The notes: a model not told the origin generated them from the sequence alone. 64,000 nt of DNA from Arthrobacter sp. B0490 (GCF_002929355.1 NZ_PJIR01000007.1:1-64000), one strand, 5' to 3'; positions 41,549-51,415 are shown, counted from the stretch's first letter. A program made the numbers and translations.

Positions 41549-42196
41549 ATGGATGGCGACTACACGAACAACAGCCCACGGCCCCACAAGCCGAAGCCCT
41601 TCGCTCCGGCTGACTTCGAGGTTTTCGCGGGCGGGGTCGACCCCTCACGGGTGTCCGAGGCCGCCCACATGGCCGCGCATGCCCTCGTGCACCATGGACG
41701 TGACGCCGATGACCCGGACGTGACGCGCCGCCTCGTCGAACTCGCCGACCAGCAGGGGCTGGAGGCCATCGCGGAGATGTGGGCGGAGAGCCCGGCGCGG
41801 TCGCTGCCCGGTGCACTGTGGCGGCTGTACGCGCTGCGTGCGGCCACGCAGCAGAACCCCGAGCGCATCGCCGCCTATTTCGCCTCCGGCAAGGAAGTGG
41901 CCCAGGTGTCCAAGGTCGTGGCGGGCGTCGCCGAGCCGCCCGGCGCCACGGAGATGACCGCCATGGCGAACACCATCCTCTCCGGTGCCTTCGAGGGCGA
42001 CTTCGACGTGGCCCTCGAACGCTTCGCCGCCTTCTGCCGCGTCGTCGCGCTCGGACAGGCCAACCACGCCGACGACGCCGAACCGGCCAACGGCCCCCAC
42101 GCGTCGAAACTGACGCGCAACTCCCACCAGCTCATCAAGACCGCCGAGGACCTCGAACACGCCGCGGCATCATGGCGGCGCGGGGAACTCGACTGA
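41549..42196 (+). CDS. conserved hypothetical protein
   Basis: 215 aa, soluble and mostly helical. It opens MDGDYTNNSPRPHKPKPFAP, then ARDAD-type helices: RLVELADQQGLEAIAEMWAE, PGALWRLYALRAATQQNPER and AMANTILSGAFEGDFDVALE. No motif assigns an activity. ATG 41549 is chosen (AGGAG upstream, at a longish 13-nt spacing); the in-frame ATG at 41432 is less likely. It precedes the DUF47-Pit pair with a promoter between. Confidence 0.7.
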   Translation: MDGDYTNNSPRPHKPKPFAPADFEVFAGGVDPSRVSEAAHMAAHALVHHGRDADDPDVTRRLVELADQQGLEAIAEMWAESPARSLPGALWRLYALRAATQQNPERIAAYFASGKEVAQVSKVVAGVAEPPGATEMTAMANTILSGAFEGDFDVALERFAAFCRVVALGQANHADDAEPANGPHASKLTRNSHQLIKTAEDLEHAAASWRRGELD

Positions 42197-42215
42197 TCCC
42201 GCCGCCCGGGGTGTG

Positions 42216-42244
42216 TTGACAGCGGCTCCGGTGAGGGCAAGACT
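42216..42244 (+). promoter_or_regulatory. promoter upstream of DUF47-pit operon
   Basis: Consensus TTGACA (42216-42221), 17-nt spacer, AAGACT (42239-42244). It gives a leader of about 160 nt before GTG 42410. Confidence 0.6.
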
Positions 42245-42409
42245 TAACACGGCGTCGAACCGTGGAACCCCCGGGCTTCAACACTCAGCCGCTTCGAGCG
42301 GCCTTCCGCCGAGAGGCGCTCCCGGTTCGGCGCCACTACTTTGCCCTCCGGCACCCGGCGCCTTCGCGGCGTGCGTGCTGACACGTCCATATCCTGCGAG
42401 GAAGACCCC

Positions 42410-43027
42410 GTGAAACTACGTCTCTTCCCGCAGGAGAACGCTGGGCTCGAACTCCTCTCCCGCATGGCACAGCAGCTCGTCCTCGGCGTCGGCACGATGT
42501 CCGCGATCCTCGGCGCCTCCACGCAGGAGTACGACCGCCTGTCCGAGGAACTGCACCAGCACGAGTCGGCGTCGACGGACCTGCACTTCGCGCTCCTGAC
42601 GTCCATGCGTACGTCCTTCATCAACCCGCTGCCCCGCGAGGACCTCTACGCGCTGTCCCGCCTGCTGAACGAGGCGATCGAGAAGCTCGACGGCGCGGGC
42701 GAGCTCATCGCGCTGTACAAGCTGAACAAGCTGAGCCAGCGGGCCGCCGACCAGCTCGAGGTCATCAACCGGCAGGCCGAGCTGACGGCCGCCGCCATGC
42801 AGCGGCTCAACTCCATGGACGACCTCGAGGAGTACTGGATCGAGATCCTGCGCCTCGCCCGCCGCGCCGAGCGGACCCACCGCAGCTGGTGCGCCGAACT
42901 GCTGAACGACCACAAACCCCTCGTGTACGCACGGCACCGCGACGTCGCGAACCAGCTGGTCGACGTCACGAAGGACATCCGGCGGGTCGCCACCCAGGTG
43001 GGCAGCATCCTCGTCAAGGAATCGTAG
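42410..43027 (+). CDS. DUF47 (PhoU-like) Pit accessory protein
   Basis: 205 aa, all-helical, PhoU-related: MKLRLFPQENAGLELLSRMA at the start and FINPLPREDLYALSRLLNEA, the conserved DUF47 segment, in the middle. DUF47 proteins are encoded next to Pit transporters and modulate them. GTG 42410 has GAGGAAG upstream. The pit GTG follows its stop with no gap. Confidence 0.92.
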   Translation: MKLRLFPQENAGLELLSRMAQQLVLGVGTMSAILGASTQEYDRLSEELHQHESASTDLHFALLTSMRTSFINPLPREDLYALSRLLNEAIEKLDGAGELIALYKLNKLSQRAADQLEVINRQAELTAAAMQRLNSMDDLEEYWIEILRLARRAERTHRSWCAELLNDHKPLVYARHRDVANQLVDVTKDIRRVATQVGSILVKES

Positions 43028-44038
43028 GTGGAGCCCCTCCTCCTCGGTGCGGTGATCCTCGCTGCGGGCGGCTTCGCGTTCCTCAACGGCTTCCACGACG
43101 TGTCGAACTCCGTCGCCGCCGCCGTGCGGACCCGGGCGCTCACGCCGACCGTCGCCGTCCTGCTCGCGGCACTCTTCAACCTCGTCGGCGCGCTGCTCAG
43201 CACCTCGCTCGCGCTCTTCTTCACCGATGCCGGCTTCGGGCTCCCCCCGGGGACCACGGGGCTCGGCATCCTCCTGGCGGCGCTGCTGGCTGCCGGCGTC
43301 TGGGGGCTGTTCACCTGGTACCGCGGCAAGCCGTCGTCGTCGACCCATGCCCTGCTCGGCGGCATCATCGGGGCCGGTGGGGCGTCCGGGCTGACGGACG
43401 GCCCGGCGATGACCGGCGCCGGGGAGGCGCTCCTGCTGCAGATCGTGCTGCCCCTCGTCCTCTCCCCCGTCGTCGCCTACCTCCTGGCGTACGCCGCGGT
43501 GTTCCCCGCCACCTGGCTGCTGCGCCACCGCTCGCCCGGCGGCGTCAACCGGGGCAACCGGATGGCGCAGTCGGTCCTCGCGGGCGCCTTCGCCCTCGGG
43601 CACGGGCTCCAGGACGGGCAGCGCACCATGGCGGTGATCCTGCTGGCCCTCGTGGGGTCCGGCTATGCGAGCGGCTCGGACATGCCGCTCTGGGTGCAGG
43701 TGTTCGCCGCCGTGCTCCTGACCACCGGATCGCTCTTCGGTGGGTGGCGCATCACGCACACCCTCGGCCATCGGCTGGCGCGCGTCGATCCGCTGCGGGG
43801 CATGACCGCCCAGGGGGTGAGTTCGGCGATGCTGTTCGTCGGCGCCATCTCCCTGCACTTCCCGCTCTCGAGCACGCACACCATGACGTCGGCGATCGTG
43901 GGGGCCGGCGCGAACCAGCGCTTCGCCTCCGTCCAGCGGCCGCAGGTGGCGCGGATCCTCGCCGTCTGGCTCGGCACCGCGCCGGTCACGGCGCTGCTGG
44001 GCGCGGTGTTCCTCCTGGCCCTGAGCCCCCTGCTGTAA
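43028..44038 (+). CDS. pit: inorganic phosphate transporter, PiT family
   Basis: 336 aa, polytopic. Duplicated family motifs: GFAFLNGFHDVSNSVAAAV in the first half and AFALGHGLQDGQRTMAVILL in the second, with PSSSTHALLGGIIGAGG and PLSSTHTMTSAIVGAGA as the paired loops. A low-affinity, metal-phosphate/proton symporter. GTG start immediately after the DUF47 stop. It is convergent with the high-affinity pst operon. Confidence 0.93.
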   Translation: MEPLLLGAVILAAGGFAFLNGFHDVSNSVAAAVRTRALTPTVAVLLAALFNLVGALLSTSLALFFTDAGFGLPPGTTGLGILLAALLAAGVWGLFTWYRGKPSSSTHALLGGIIGAGGASGLTDGPAMTGAGEALLLQIVLPLVLSPVVAYLLAYAAVFPATWLLRHRSPGGVNRGNRMAQSVLAGAFALGHGLQDGQRTMAVILLALVGSGYASGSDMPLWVQVFAAVLLTTGSLFGGWRITHTLGHRLARVDPLRGMTAQGVSSAMLFVGAISLHFPLSSTHTMTSAIVGAGANQRFASVQRPQVARILAVWLGTAPVTALLGAVFLLALSPLL

Positions 44039-44162
44039 CGCCTCCCCTTCCTTCGGGGCCGCCGCGCCGGGCGCCCACACCCGCGGCGGAGTACCCCCGC
44101 ACCTGCATCTCCGCCACGGCCCTGCGCCGAACGAAGCGCGCCGGGTGCCTGCACGGAGAAAC

Positions 44163-44190
44163 GACGACGGCGGCCCCGTCAGGGGCCGCC
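44163..44190. terminator. terminator between pit and pstB
   Basis: Perfect 12-bp arms GACGGCGGCCCC / GGGGCCGCCGTC with loop GTCA, between convergent genes. Confidence 0.8.
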
Positions 44191-44221
44191 GTCGACGTGT
44201 GCCGTCATCGCGTGCCGGTGC

Positions 44222-45001
44222 CTACCCGAAGCGGCCCGAGACGTAGTCCTCCGTGGCCTTCACCGAGGGCTTGTTGAAGATGGTGGTGGTGTCGTCGTAC
44301 TCGATGAGCTTGCCGGGCTTACCCGTGCCGGCGATGTTGAAGAACGCCGTCTTGTCCGACACGCGGGCCGCCTGCTGCATGTTGTGGGTCACGATCACGA
44401 CCGTGTACTCGGCCTTGAGCTCGTTGATGAGGTCCTCGATGGCGAGCGTCGAGATGGGGTCCAGGGCCGAGCACGGCTCATCCATAAGGATCACCTGGGG
44501 GGACACCGCGATGGCGCGCGCGATGCAGAGGCGCTGCTGCTGCCCGCCGGACAGGCCGGATCCCGGCCGGGCGAGACGGTCCTTGACCTCGTTCCACAAG
44601 TTGGCGCCGCTCAGCGACTTCTCCACGAGGTCGTCGGAGTCCGACTTGCTCATGCGCTTGTTGTTGAGTTTCACGCCGGCCAGGACGTTGTCCCGGATGG
44701 ACATGGTGGGGAACGGGTTGGGCCGCTGGAAGACCATGCCGATCTGGCCGCGCACGGTCACGGGGTCGACGGCGGTGTCGTACAGGTTGTCGCCGTCGAG
44801 CAGCACCTCGCCCTCGACCCGCGCACCGGGGATGACTTCGTGCATGCGGTTCAGCGTGCGGAGGAACGTGGACTTGCCGCAACCCGAGGGACCGATGAAC
44901 GCCGTGACGGAACGGGCTTCGATGTTGATGTTGACGTCCTCCACGGCAAGGAACTTGCTGTAGTAGACGTTGAGGTCCTTGACGTCGATTCGCTTGGACA
45001 T
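44222..45001 (-). CDS. pstB: phosphate ABC transporter ATP-binding protein
   Basis: 259 aa. Walker [10 protein letters not shown], signature [16 protein letters not shown], Walker [14 protein letters not shown] and the PstB-specific [18 protein letters not shown]. It powers PstCA. GAAGGA lies upstream of ATG 45001. Last gene of pstSCAB. Confidence 0.97.
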   Translation of the reverse strand: MSKRIDVKDLNVYYSKFLAVEDVNINIEARSVTAFIGPSGCGKSTFLRTLNRMHEVIPGARVEGEVLLDGDNLYDTAVDPVTVRGQIGMVFQRPNPFPTMSIRDNVLAGVKLNNKRMSKSDSDDLVEKSLSGANLWNEVKDRLARPGSGLSGGQQQRLCIARAIAVSPQVILMDEPCSALDPISTLAIEDLINELKAEYTVVIVTHNMQQAARVSDKTAFFNIAGTGKPGKLIEYDDTTTIFNKPSVKATEDYVSGRFG

Positions 45002-45031
45002 TGGTTCCTTCGGGTCGGCTACCGCGTGCGG

Positions 45032-46138
45032 TCAGCGGCTGGTCTTGGGGGCGAACATGCGGGCGACGAACCGGGCGACCAGGTTCAGGAGCATCACCAT
45101 GAGGATCAGCAGGAGCGCTGCGGCCCAGGCGCGCTGTGTACTCGGATCGGGCGCCGTCGGGGATGTCGGCGTGAGGATCTGGTAGTAGATGAAGGTGGGA
45201 AGCGTACTCATCCAGCCACTGAAGACGTTCCAGTTGATGGAGCTCGCGAACCCAGCCGTTACAAGAATAGGGGCCGTCTCGCCGATGACACGGGCGATCG
45301 CCAGGGTTACGCCGGAGGCGATACCGGAGATCGCCGTCGGGATCACCACGTTGGTGATCGTGCGCCATTTGCGGACGCCCAGCGCGTAGGACGCCTCGCG
45401 GAGCTCGTTCGGCACGATCTTCAGCATCTCCTCGGTGGAACGGACCACCACGGGGATCATGAGGACGGAGAGCGCGACGGCGGCAACGAACCCCGTGCGG
45501 GTGCCCGGTCCGAAGAGGAGCGCGAACAGCGCGGCGGCGAACAGGCCCGCGACGATCGAGGGGATGCCGGTCATGACGTCCACGAAGAAGGTGATCGCCT
45601 TCGTGAGGTTCTTGCCGGCCCCGTACTCGACCAGGTAGATCGCGGTGAGCAGGCCGATGGGCACGGAGATGAGCGTCGCCCAGAAGGTGATCTGCAGCGT
45701 GCCGAGGACGGCGTGGTACGCGCCGCCGAGCACGGGCGTGCCGTTCTCCACCGCCTGGTTGTCGACGGCGCCGGTGACGCCGTTCATCGACGTGAACAGG
45801 AAGTTGTAATTGAGTCCGGGGACCCCCCGCTCGAGCACGGTCCACAGGACCGAGACGAGGGGCAGCAGGGCGACCAGGAAGGCGCCGTACACAAGGAACG
45901 TGACGAGTCGGTCCTTTGCCTTGCGCTCGCCCTCGCCGACGGCGGTGACGATGGTTGCCGCGATCACGAACACGACGGCGGAGATGACCGCCCAGCCGAC
46001 CACGCTGAACCCGATGAGGGAGGAGAGCGCAGCGCCGAGGATGACGGCGGCCGCGAGGACCACCCACACCGCGTAGGAAGGGAGGTGGCCGCGCGTGAGC
46101 TGGGACTGGCGACGCTGGAGCGTCTGGTTCGCTGCCAT
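45032..46138 (-). CDS. pstA: phosphate ABC transporter permease PstA
   Basis: 368 aa with an N-terminal extension and extra helices before the BPD_transp_1 core; the core holds the coupling EAA-type loop (RKWRTITNVVIPTAISGIAS). It forms the channel with PstC. GGGAG precedes ATG 46138, which overlaps the pstC stop by 1 nt (TAATG). Confidence 0.95.
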   Translation of the reverse strand: MAANQTLQRRQSQLTRGHLPSYAVWVVLAAAVILGAALSSLIGFSVVGWAVISAVVFVIAATIVTAVGEGERKAKDRLVTFLVYGAFLVALLPLVSVLWTVLERGVPGLNYNFLFTSMNGVTGAVDNQAVENGTPVLGGAYHAVLGTLQITFWATLISVPIGLLTAIYLVEYGAGKNLTKAITFFVDVMTGIPSIVAGLFAAALFALLFGPGTRTGFVAAVALSVLMIPVVVRSTEEMLKIVPNELREASYALGVRKWRTITNVVIPTAISGIASGVTLAIARVIGETAPILVTAGFASSINWNVFSGWMSTLPTFIYYQILTPTSPTAPDPSTQRAWAAALLLILMVMLLNLVARFVARMFAPKTSR

Positions 46139-47070
46139 TAGTTTGCTCCCGAGAATTCTTTGTGCCGGGTGATGATGTAGCGGGCGATCATGTTGACGAT
46201 CAGCGTGATGACGAAGAGCACGAGGCCCGCCGCGATCAGTTCGTTGAGCCGCAGGCCGAACGCCTCAGGGAAGTTCAGCGCGATCTCGGCGGCGATGGTC
46301 TGGTTGCCCGTCTTCACGAGGCTGGCGACGAGCGCACCGGGCGAGAGGACGAGGGCCACGGCCATGGTCTCGCCGAGGGCTCGGCCGAGGCCGAGCATGG
46401 TCGCGCTGATGATCCCGGGGCGCGCGAAGGGCAGGACCGCCATGCGGACCATCTCCCAGCGCGTGGCGCCCATCGCGAGCGCCGCCTCCTCGTGGAGGCC
46501 GGGGGTCTGCAGGAAGATCTCCCTGCTGAGCGAGGTGATGATCGGGATGACCATGACCGCGAGGACGATACCCGCGGTGAGCATGGTCTTGCCCGTCTGG
46601 CTGGCGGGTCCGGCGAAGATCGGGATCCAGCCCAGGTTCTCCGCGAGCCAGGCGTAGCCCTTGGCCAACTGCGGCGCGAGGACGATGTAGCCCCAGGCGC
46701 CGTAGATCACCGAGGGGATGGCTGCGAGCAGGTCGATGACGTACCCGAACGCGCGTGCCAGACGCCGCGGTGCGTAGTGCGAGATGAACAGGGCGACGGC
46801 GATGCCGATGGGCGTGGCGATGACGAGGGCGATGACCGCGGCGATGACCGTGCCGATGACGATCGGGAGGATGTAGGCGGAGAAACCGTTGCCGCCCGTG
46901 ATCTCGGCGGGATCGGCGGTGAAGGTCGGCGCGGCCTGCACGAGCAGGAACACTGCGACGCTGAAGAGCACTGCCAGGATCAGGATGCCGGCGGTGAGGG
47001 AGATGCCGGAGAAGATCTTGTCGCCTGCGCGGCCTCGATCTGTCGACGCTTTCAGCGAATTGGTTGACAC
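46138..47070 (-). CDS. pstC: phosphate ABC transporter permease PstC
   Basis: 310 aa. IFSGISLTAGILILAVLFSV is the first helix, IPSVIYGAWGYIVLAPQL a PstC hallmark and ATRWEMVRMAVLPFARPGII the coupling loop. GTG 47070 is chosen because GGAAGG lies upstream and the extra 39 in-frame residues before it look non-conserved. Confidence 0.95.
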   Translation of the reverse strand: MSTNSLKASTDRGRAGDKIFSGISLTAGILILAVLFSVAVFLLVQAAPTFTADPAEITGGNGFSAYILPIVIGTVIAAVIALVIATPIGIAVALFISHYAPRRLARAFGYVIDLLAAIPSVIYGAWGYIVLAPQLAKGYAWLAENLGWIPIFAGPASQTGKTMLTAGIVLAVMVIPIITSLSREIFLQTPGLHEEAALAMGATRWEMVRMAVLPFARPGIISATMLGLGRALGETMAVALVLSPGALVASLVKTGNQTIAAEIALNFPEAFGLRLNELIAAGLVLFVITLIVNMIARYIITRHKEFSGAN

Positions 47071-47214
47071 GTCTCTGCCTTCCAGGGCGGTCGAGTTCGA
47101 ATGCAGTGACGGCCCGGATGCCGGACCGAGGGGAGGGTCACTGCTGATTCCAGCCGTGAACGGCGGACGGTCCCGCCCGGTCTCCATTAGACCAGACGGG
47201 ACCGGTGGCCTTCG

Positions 47215-48333
47215 CTAGGAGGCGACCTTGATGGAGTCGATGGCCATCTGGGCCTTCTCGCTGAGGGTTGCGGACAGCGGGGCGTTGCCGGCGGAGGCCT
47301 CGGCCTCTGCCTGGCCCTCCTCGCTGATGACGTAGGAGCCGAACGCCTTCACGAGGTCGACGGTCTCCTGGCTGTCGTAGGAGGTGCAGTACACGTGGTA
47401 GCTGACGAGGACGACGGGGTAGGCGCCGGACTCGGTGGTGTCACGCTCGAGCTCGAGGGACATGTCGAGCTCGGGGCGTCCCTCGACCGGGGTGGCGACC
47501 TCGACGGCCTTCGCCGCGGCGTCGGAGCTGATCTCGGTGTACTCCTCGCCGACCTTGACCTTGGCCTTGCCGAGGTCTCCGATGGCCGAGGCGTCGGCGT
47601 AGGTGATGGCGCCGTCGGTCGAGGTGACCGTCTGGACGACACCCGAGGTGCCCTTGGCGTTCTCGGACTGCAGGTCCGCGGGCCAGGCGCCCTCGACCTC
47701 GTAGGTCCAGTCCTCGGGCGCCGCGGCGGCGAGGTAGTCGACGAAGTTCTCGGTGGTGCCGGACTCGTCCGAGCGGTGCACGACGGTGATCGGGGTGTCG
47801 GGCAGTTCGACGCCCTCGTTCTGGGCCGTGATCGCGGGATCGTTCCAGGTGCTGATCTCCTTCTTGAAGATCTTCGCGATGGTGGGGGCGTCGAGGTTCA
47901 GCTCGGTGACGTCGCCCAGGTTGAAGGCGATCGCGATCGGGGAGATGTAGGTCGGGACGTTCAGTGCACCGTCCGGACCGCAGACCTCCACGGCCTGGGT
48001 CATCTCGTCGTCCTTGAGGTAGGCGTCCGAGCCGGCGAACTGCGCGCCGCCGCTCAGGAAGGCCTTGCGACCCGCACCGGAGCCGTCCGGGGAGTACTGC
48101 ACCATGGCGCCCTGGTTGGCGGACTCGAACCCGGCCTTCCAGGCCTCCATCGCAGAATTCTGCGCGGATGAACCGATGCCGGTCAGGGTCCCGGACACGG
48201 CAGTGCCTGAGGCGGAGGAAGCGGGTCCCTCCGCGGCCGGCTCGCCGGTGGCGTTGTCGGAACCACAAGCGGTCAGCGCCAGCGCGGCTACGGAGATAAC
48301 TGCCGCAGCGCGGCCAAAGCGAAGAGCCTTCAC
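47215..48333 (-). CDS. pstS: phosphate-binding lipoprotein PstS
   Basis: 372 aa. Signal peptide with lipobox LTAC (ALALTACGSDN), then phosphate-binding loops GIGSSAQNSAMEAW, YSPDGSGAGRKAFLSGGAQF and VVHRSDESGTTENFVDYLAA. It delivers phosphate to PstCA. GTG 48333 has GGAAGGGG upstream. It is the first gene of the operon, with a PHO-box-like repeat at 48449-48470. Confidence 0.96.
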   Translation of the reverse strand: MKALRFGRAAAVISVAALALTACGSDNATGEPAAEGPASSASGTAVSGTLTGIGSSAQNSAMEAWKAGFESANQGAMVQYSPDGSGAGRKAFLSGGAQFAGSDAYLKDDEMTQAVEVCGPDGALNVPTYISPIAIAFNLGDVTELNLDAPTIAKIFKKEISTWNDPAITAQNEGVELPDTPITVVHRSDESGTTENFVDYLAAAAPEDWTYEVEGAWPADLQSENAKGTSGVVQTVTSTDGAITYADASAIGDLGKAKVKVGEEYTEISSDAAAKAVEVATPVEGRPELDMSLELERDTTESGAYPVVLVSYHVYCTSYDSQETVDLVKAFGSYVISEEGQAEAEASAGNAPLSATLSEKAQMAIDSIKVAS

Positions 48334-48448
48334 TAGATTTTGCCCCTTCCAGGGATGTATTCATCGGTGCACGAGTGGCACACGGTAGAGATGTACGCGT
48401 TCTTGTACATCCTTCAAGCTAGGCAGTGCAGGTAACGAGACTGACCAA

Positions 48449-48470
48449 GCGACATTAACGGAAGGTGAAC
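48449..48470 (-). promoter_or_regulatory. PHO-box-like direct repeat upstream of pstS
   Basis: On the minus strand two 11-nt units are adjacent: GTTCACCTTCC and GTTAATGTCGC. The first is a good match to the Streptomyces PhoP unit (G-T/G-T-C-A-Y-Y-Y...), the second is weaker. The site is 116-137 nt upstream of the pstS start. Confidence 0.6.
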
Positions 48471-48556
48471 AGCGCAGGGCCATTCCACAGTTCGGCCGGT
48501 TCGCACCGCCGAATGAGACGAACGTCTCGTTCCGGTGCACCTCCTAGACTGGGGGC

Positions 48557-49684
48557 ATGCCGCCGCGCCAGGGAGTGACCGCCACCCTCGCCTTCCTGCG
48601 CAAGCGCTCCCGGACGGGCCTCAAGCGCAGCTCGAACTCGGTGGTCCCCGCACTGCAGATGACCGTCTGCGCGGTGGGCGCCTACGCCTTCGCGGAGGAG
48701 ATCCTCGGCCACAGCGGGCCGCTGTTCGCTGCGACGTCGTCGATGATCTCGCTGGGTTTCTCCCGGGATCCGCGCATACGGCGGGTCCTCGAGGTGGCGA
48801 TCGGCTGCACGCTCGGCATCTCCGTGGGCGACCTCCTGCTCACCTTCTTCGGCACCGGCCTCTGGCAGGCCGCCGTCGTCCTGTTCATCTCGATCCTGCT
48901 GGCACGGTTCCTGGACAGCGGAACCATCTTCACCACCCAGCTGGGGCTGCAGTCCCTGCTCGTGGTCCTGCTGCCCGCGCCCGAGGGCGGACCGTTCACC
49001 CGGAGCGTCGACGCGATCGTGGGAGGCCTGTTCGCGCTCGTGATCACCGTGCTCCTCCCCCGGGACCCGCGCCGCGAACCGAAGACCAATGTCCGCAGTC
49101 TCCTGGGTGAGCTCTCCGGAGTGATCCGCGAGAGCGCGTCGGCCCTCCGGCAGAGCGACTCCACCCTGGCGTGGCACGCGCTGGTGCGGGCACGGAACTG
49201 CCAGTCCCAGCTCGACACCCTGACGGGCGGCATGAAGGCGGCGCAGGAGGTGGCCCGCATCTCCCCCGCGTACCGGCGCCACCGCGACGAGCTGGGGGAC
49301 CTGCGCAGCGCGATCGAGTCGATCGACCTCGCCATCCGCAACAGTCGCGTGTTCTCGCGCCGCCTGACGTCGGCCATCAACCACGCCGCGCTCACGGACG
49401 AGGCGATCGAGGCGCTCAGCCAGTCCCTCGAGGACACGGCCGACGCCGTCGACGCCCTGAGCCGCGGCCTGTCGGCGGGGGATGCGGCGGAGCGGCGCCT
49501 CAACCTGCGGCGGGCACGCACCGAACTGGCGGCCGTCGCCACCGACCTCCACCCGGAGACCCTCGACATCAGCGGCCTCGAGGGCGAAGGGCTGGTACTC
49601 CTCCTCCGGCCGCTCGTCGTCGACCTGCTGAGCGCCACCGGCCTCTCGCACGAGGACGCCGCCGACTACCTCCCGCGGCTCTGA
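48557..49684 (+). CDS. FUSC/aromatic acid exporter family membrane protein
   Basis: 375 aa. Four to six N-terminal helices (ALQMTVCAVGAYAFAEEILG, then AATSSMISLGFSRDPRIRRVLEVA... GCTLGISVGD) as in FUSC/ArAE proteins, and a helical cytoplasmic half (about 165-375) likely forming a coiled coil. Putative efflux protein; substrate unknown. TAGACT ends 6 nt before ATG 48557. Divergent from pstS. Confidence 0.8.
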   Translation: MPPRQGVTATLAFLRKRSRTGLKRSSNSVVPALQMTVCAVGAYAFAEEILGHSGPLFAATSSMISLGFSRDPRIRRVLEVAIGCTLGISVGDLLLTFFGTGLWQAAVVLFISILLARFLDSGTIFTTQLGLQSLLVVLLPAPEGGPFTRSVDAIVGGLFALVITVLLPRDPRREPKTNVRSLLGELSGVIRESASALRQSDSTLAWHALVRARNCQSQLDTLTGGMKAAQEVARISPAYRRHRDELGDLRSAIESIDLAIRNSRVFSRRLTSAINHAALTDEAIEALSQSLEDTADAVDALSRGLSAGDAAERRLNLRRARTELAAVATDLHPETLDISGLEGEGLVLLLRPLVVDLLSATGLSHEDAADYLPRL

Positions 49685-49730
49685 ACCACGGCCCACCCGG
49701 CCGGCGAGCCCGTCTGTCGGTGCACGCCGG

Positions 49731-49736
49731 TAGCCT
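49731..49736 (+). promoter_or_regulatory. -10-like hexamer TAGCCT for radA
   Basis: TAGCCT ends 6 nt before the radA ATG at 49743; no Shine-Dalgarno is evident, suggesting a leaderless start. Confidence 0.4.
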
Positions 49737-49742
49737 GAAAGC

Positions 49743-51128
49743 ATGCCCACGAAGACCTCTCCCGCCGCCCGCGCGGGCCGCAGCAACACCCCGAACTTCC
49801 GCTGCGCCGAATGCGGATGGACGACGGCGAAATGGGTGGGACGCTGCGGCGAATGCCAGGCGTGGGGCACCGTGGAGGAGACCGGGCAGGTCGTCGCGCG
49901 CACCACTGCTGCAGCAGCCGTCACCACACCGGCGCAGCGGATCGGTGACGTCGACGCCACGCTGTCCGGGTTCCAGCCGACGAAGATCGACGAGCTCGAC
50001 CGCGTACTCGGTGGCGGCCTGGTGCCCGGTGCCGTGATCCTGCTCGCCGGCGAGCCGGGCGTCGGCAAGTCCACGCTCCTGCTCGACGTCGCCGCCCGGG
50101 TGGCCCGGCTGGGCAAGGACGTCCTCTACGTCACCGGCGAGGAGTCCGCAGCCCAGGTGAAGCTGCGGGCGGACCGGATCGACGCCGTCGCCGACTCGCT
50201 GTACCTGAGCGCCGAGACCGACCTCGGCCAGGCCCTCGGCCAGGTGGAGAAGATCGACCCGGCACTGCTGATCGTCGACTCGGTGCAGACCCTGAGCAGT
50301 GCGGCCGTGGACGGCAGCGCCGGCGGTGTGACGCAGGTCCGCGAGGTGGCCGCGTCCCTCATCGGCGCGGCCAAGGCCCGCGGCATGACCACGCTCCTCG
50401 TCGGTCACGTCACGAAGGACGGCTCGATCGCCGGCCCGCGGCTCCTCGAACACCTCGTCGACGTCGTCTGCCAGTTCGAGGGCGAACGGCATTCGCGCCT
50501 GCGCCTGCTCCGTGCGGTGAAGAACCGGTACGGCCCCACCGACGAGGTCGGGTGCTTCGACCTGACGGACAACGGCATCGAGGGACTGGCCGACCCCAGC
50601 GGCCTCTTCGTCTCGCGCACCAAGGACCCGGTGTCGGGGACCTGCATCACGGTGACGCTCGAGGGCCGGCGCCCCCTCCTCGCCGAGGTGCAGGCGCTGC
50701 TCGCCGAATCCGCCAACTCCCAGCCGCGCCGGGCCACGAGCGGGCTCGACAGTTCGCGCGTCGCCATGCTCCTGGCGGTCCTGCAGAGCCGTGCGTCGGT
50801 CAGCCTCCACAAGGACGACAGCTACGTGGCCACCGTGGGCGGCGTCCGCCTCACGGAACCGGCCACCGACCTCGCCGTCGCCCTGGCCATCGCCTCCGCC
50901 AAGACCGACCACCCCCTGCCCGCGCGGCTCATCGCCTTCGGCGAGGTGGGTCTCGCGGGCGAGGTGCGGCCCGTCCCGGGTATCGGTCGGCGCATCCACG
51001 AGGCGGAGCGGCTCGGGTTCACCCACGCGATCGTCCCGGCGTCACCCGGCGGCACCGGCCCCGTGCCGAAGGGCTTCTCGGTGCGGGAGGTCTCGACCCT
51101 GGCCGAGGCGCTGGCCCTCCTCTTCTAG
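49743..51128 (+). CDS. radA: DNA repair protein RadA
   Basis: 461 aa. Zinc finger C21/C24/C35/C38 (CAECGWTTAKWVGRCGEC), RecA-like core with Walker A GEPGVGKST (103-111), the RadA-specific KNRYGPTDEVGCF (usual KNRFG; Tyr for Phe) and a C-terminal Lon-protease-like domain (EVGLAGEVRPVPGIGRRIHE). A branch-migration motor in recombinational repair. disA follows after 287 nt, a conserved pairing. Confidence 0.97.
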   Translation: MPTKTSPAARAGRSNTPNFRCAECGWTTAKWVGRCGECQAWGTVEETGQVVARTTAAAAVTTPAQRIGDVDATLSGFQPTKIDELDRVLGGGLVPGAVILLAGEPGVGKSTLLLDVAARVARLGKDVLYVTGEESAAQVKLRADRIDAVADSLYLSAETDLGQALGQVEKIDPALLIVDSVQTLSSAAVDGSAGGVTQVREVAASLIGAAKARGMTTLLVGHVTKDGSIAGPRLLEHLVDVVCQFEGERHSRLRLLRAVKNRYGPTDEVGCFDLTDNGIEGLADPSGLFVSRTKDPVSGTCITVTLEGRRPLLAEVQALLAESANSQPRRATSGLDSSRVAMLLAVLQSRASVSLHKDDSYVATVGGVRLTEPATDLAVALAIASAKTDHPLPARLIAFGEVGLAGEVRPVPGIGRRIHEAERLGFTHAIVPASPGGTGPVPKGFSVREVSTLAEALALLF

Positions 51129-51415
51129 GGTCGGCCGACGGGACAGGACAGCGCCGGGGGCGACGACGGCAGGGGCGGCGTGCCTGGTCGCCGCCCGCGA
51201 TGCCGGGTGGCCTGCCCCGCTCCCGTACCGCGGCGACGCCCGGTGCGGGCGTTACCGATCTGCGACGGCGCCGGTGCGGAGGAATTCGTGCGCGCCAGTA
51301 GTATTATGTTCGGCTGCGCGGGTGATCCCGCAGTTCCTGCCCGCTGTCCGAGGCTCGACGGCGGCCGCCCGACTGCGCCGGGCCATCGACAGCGCGGGCA
51401 GCGAAAGGATAGGCC

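Noticed and set aside
51129-51415. Possible small gene or riboswitch between radA and disA
   Set aside because: No conserved ORF or recognisable aptamer; only a less GC-rich patch near 51295-51315 that may be the disA promoter.
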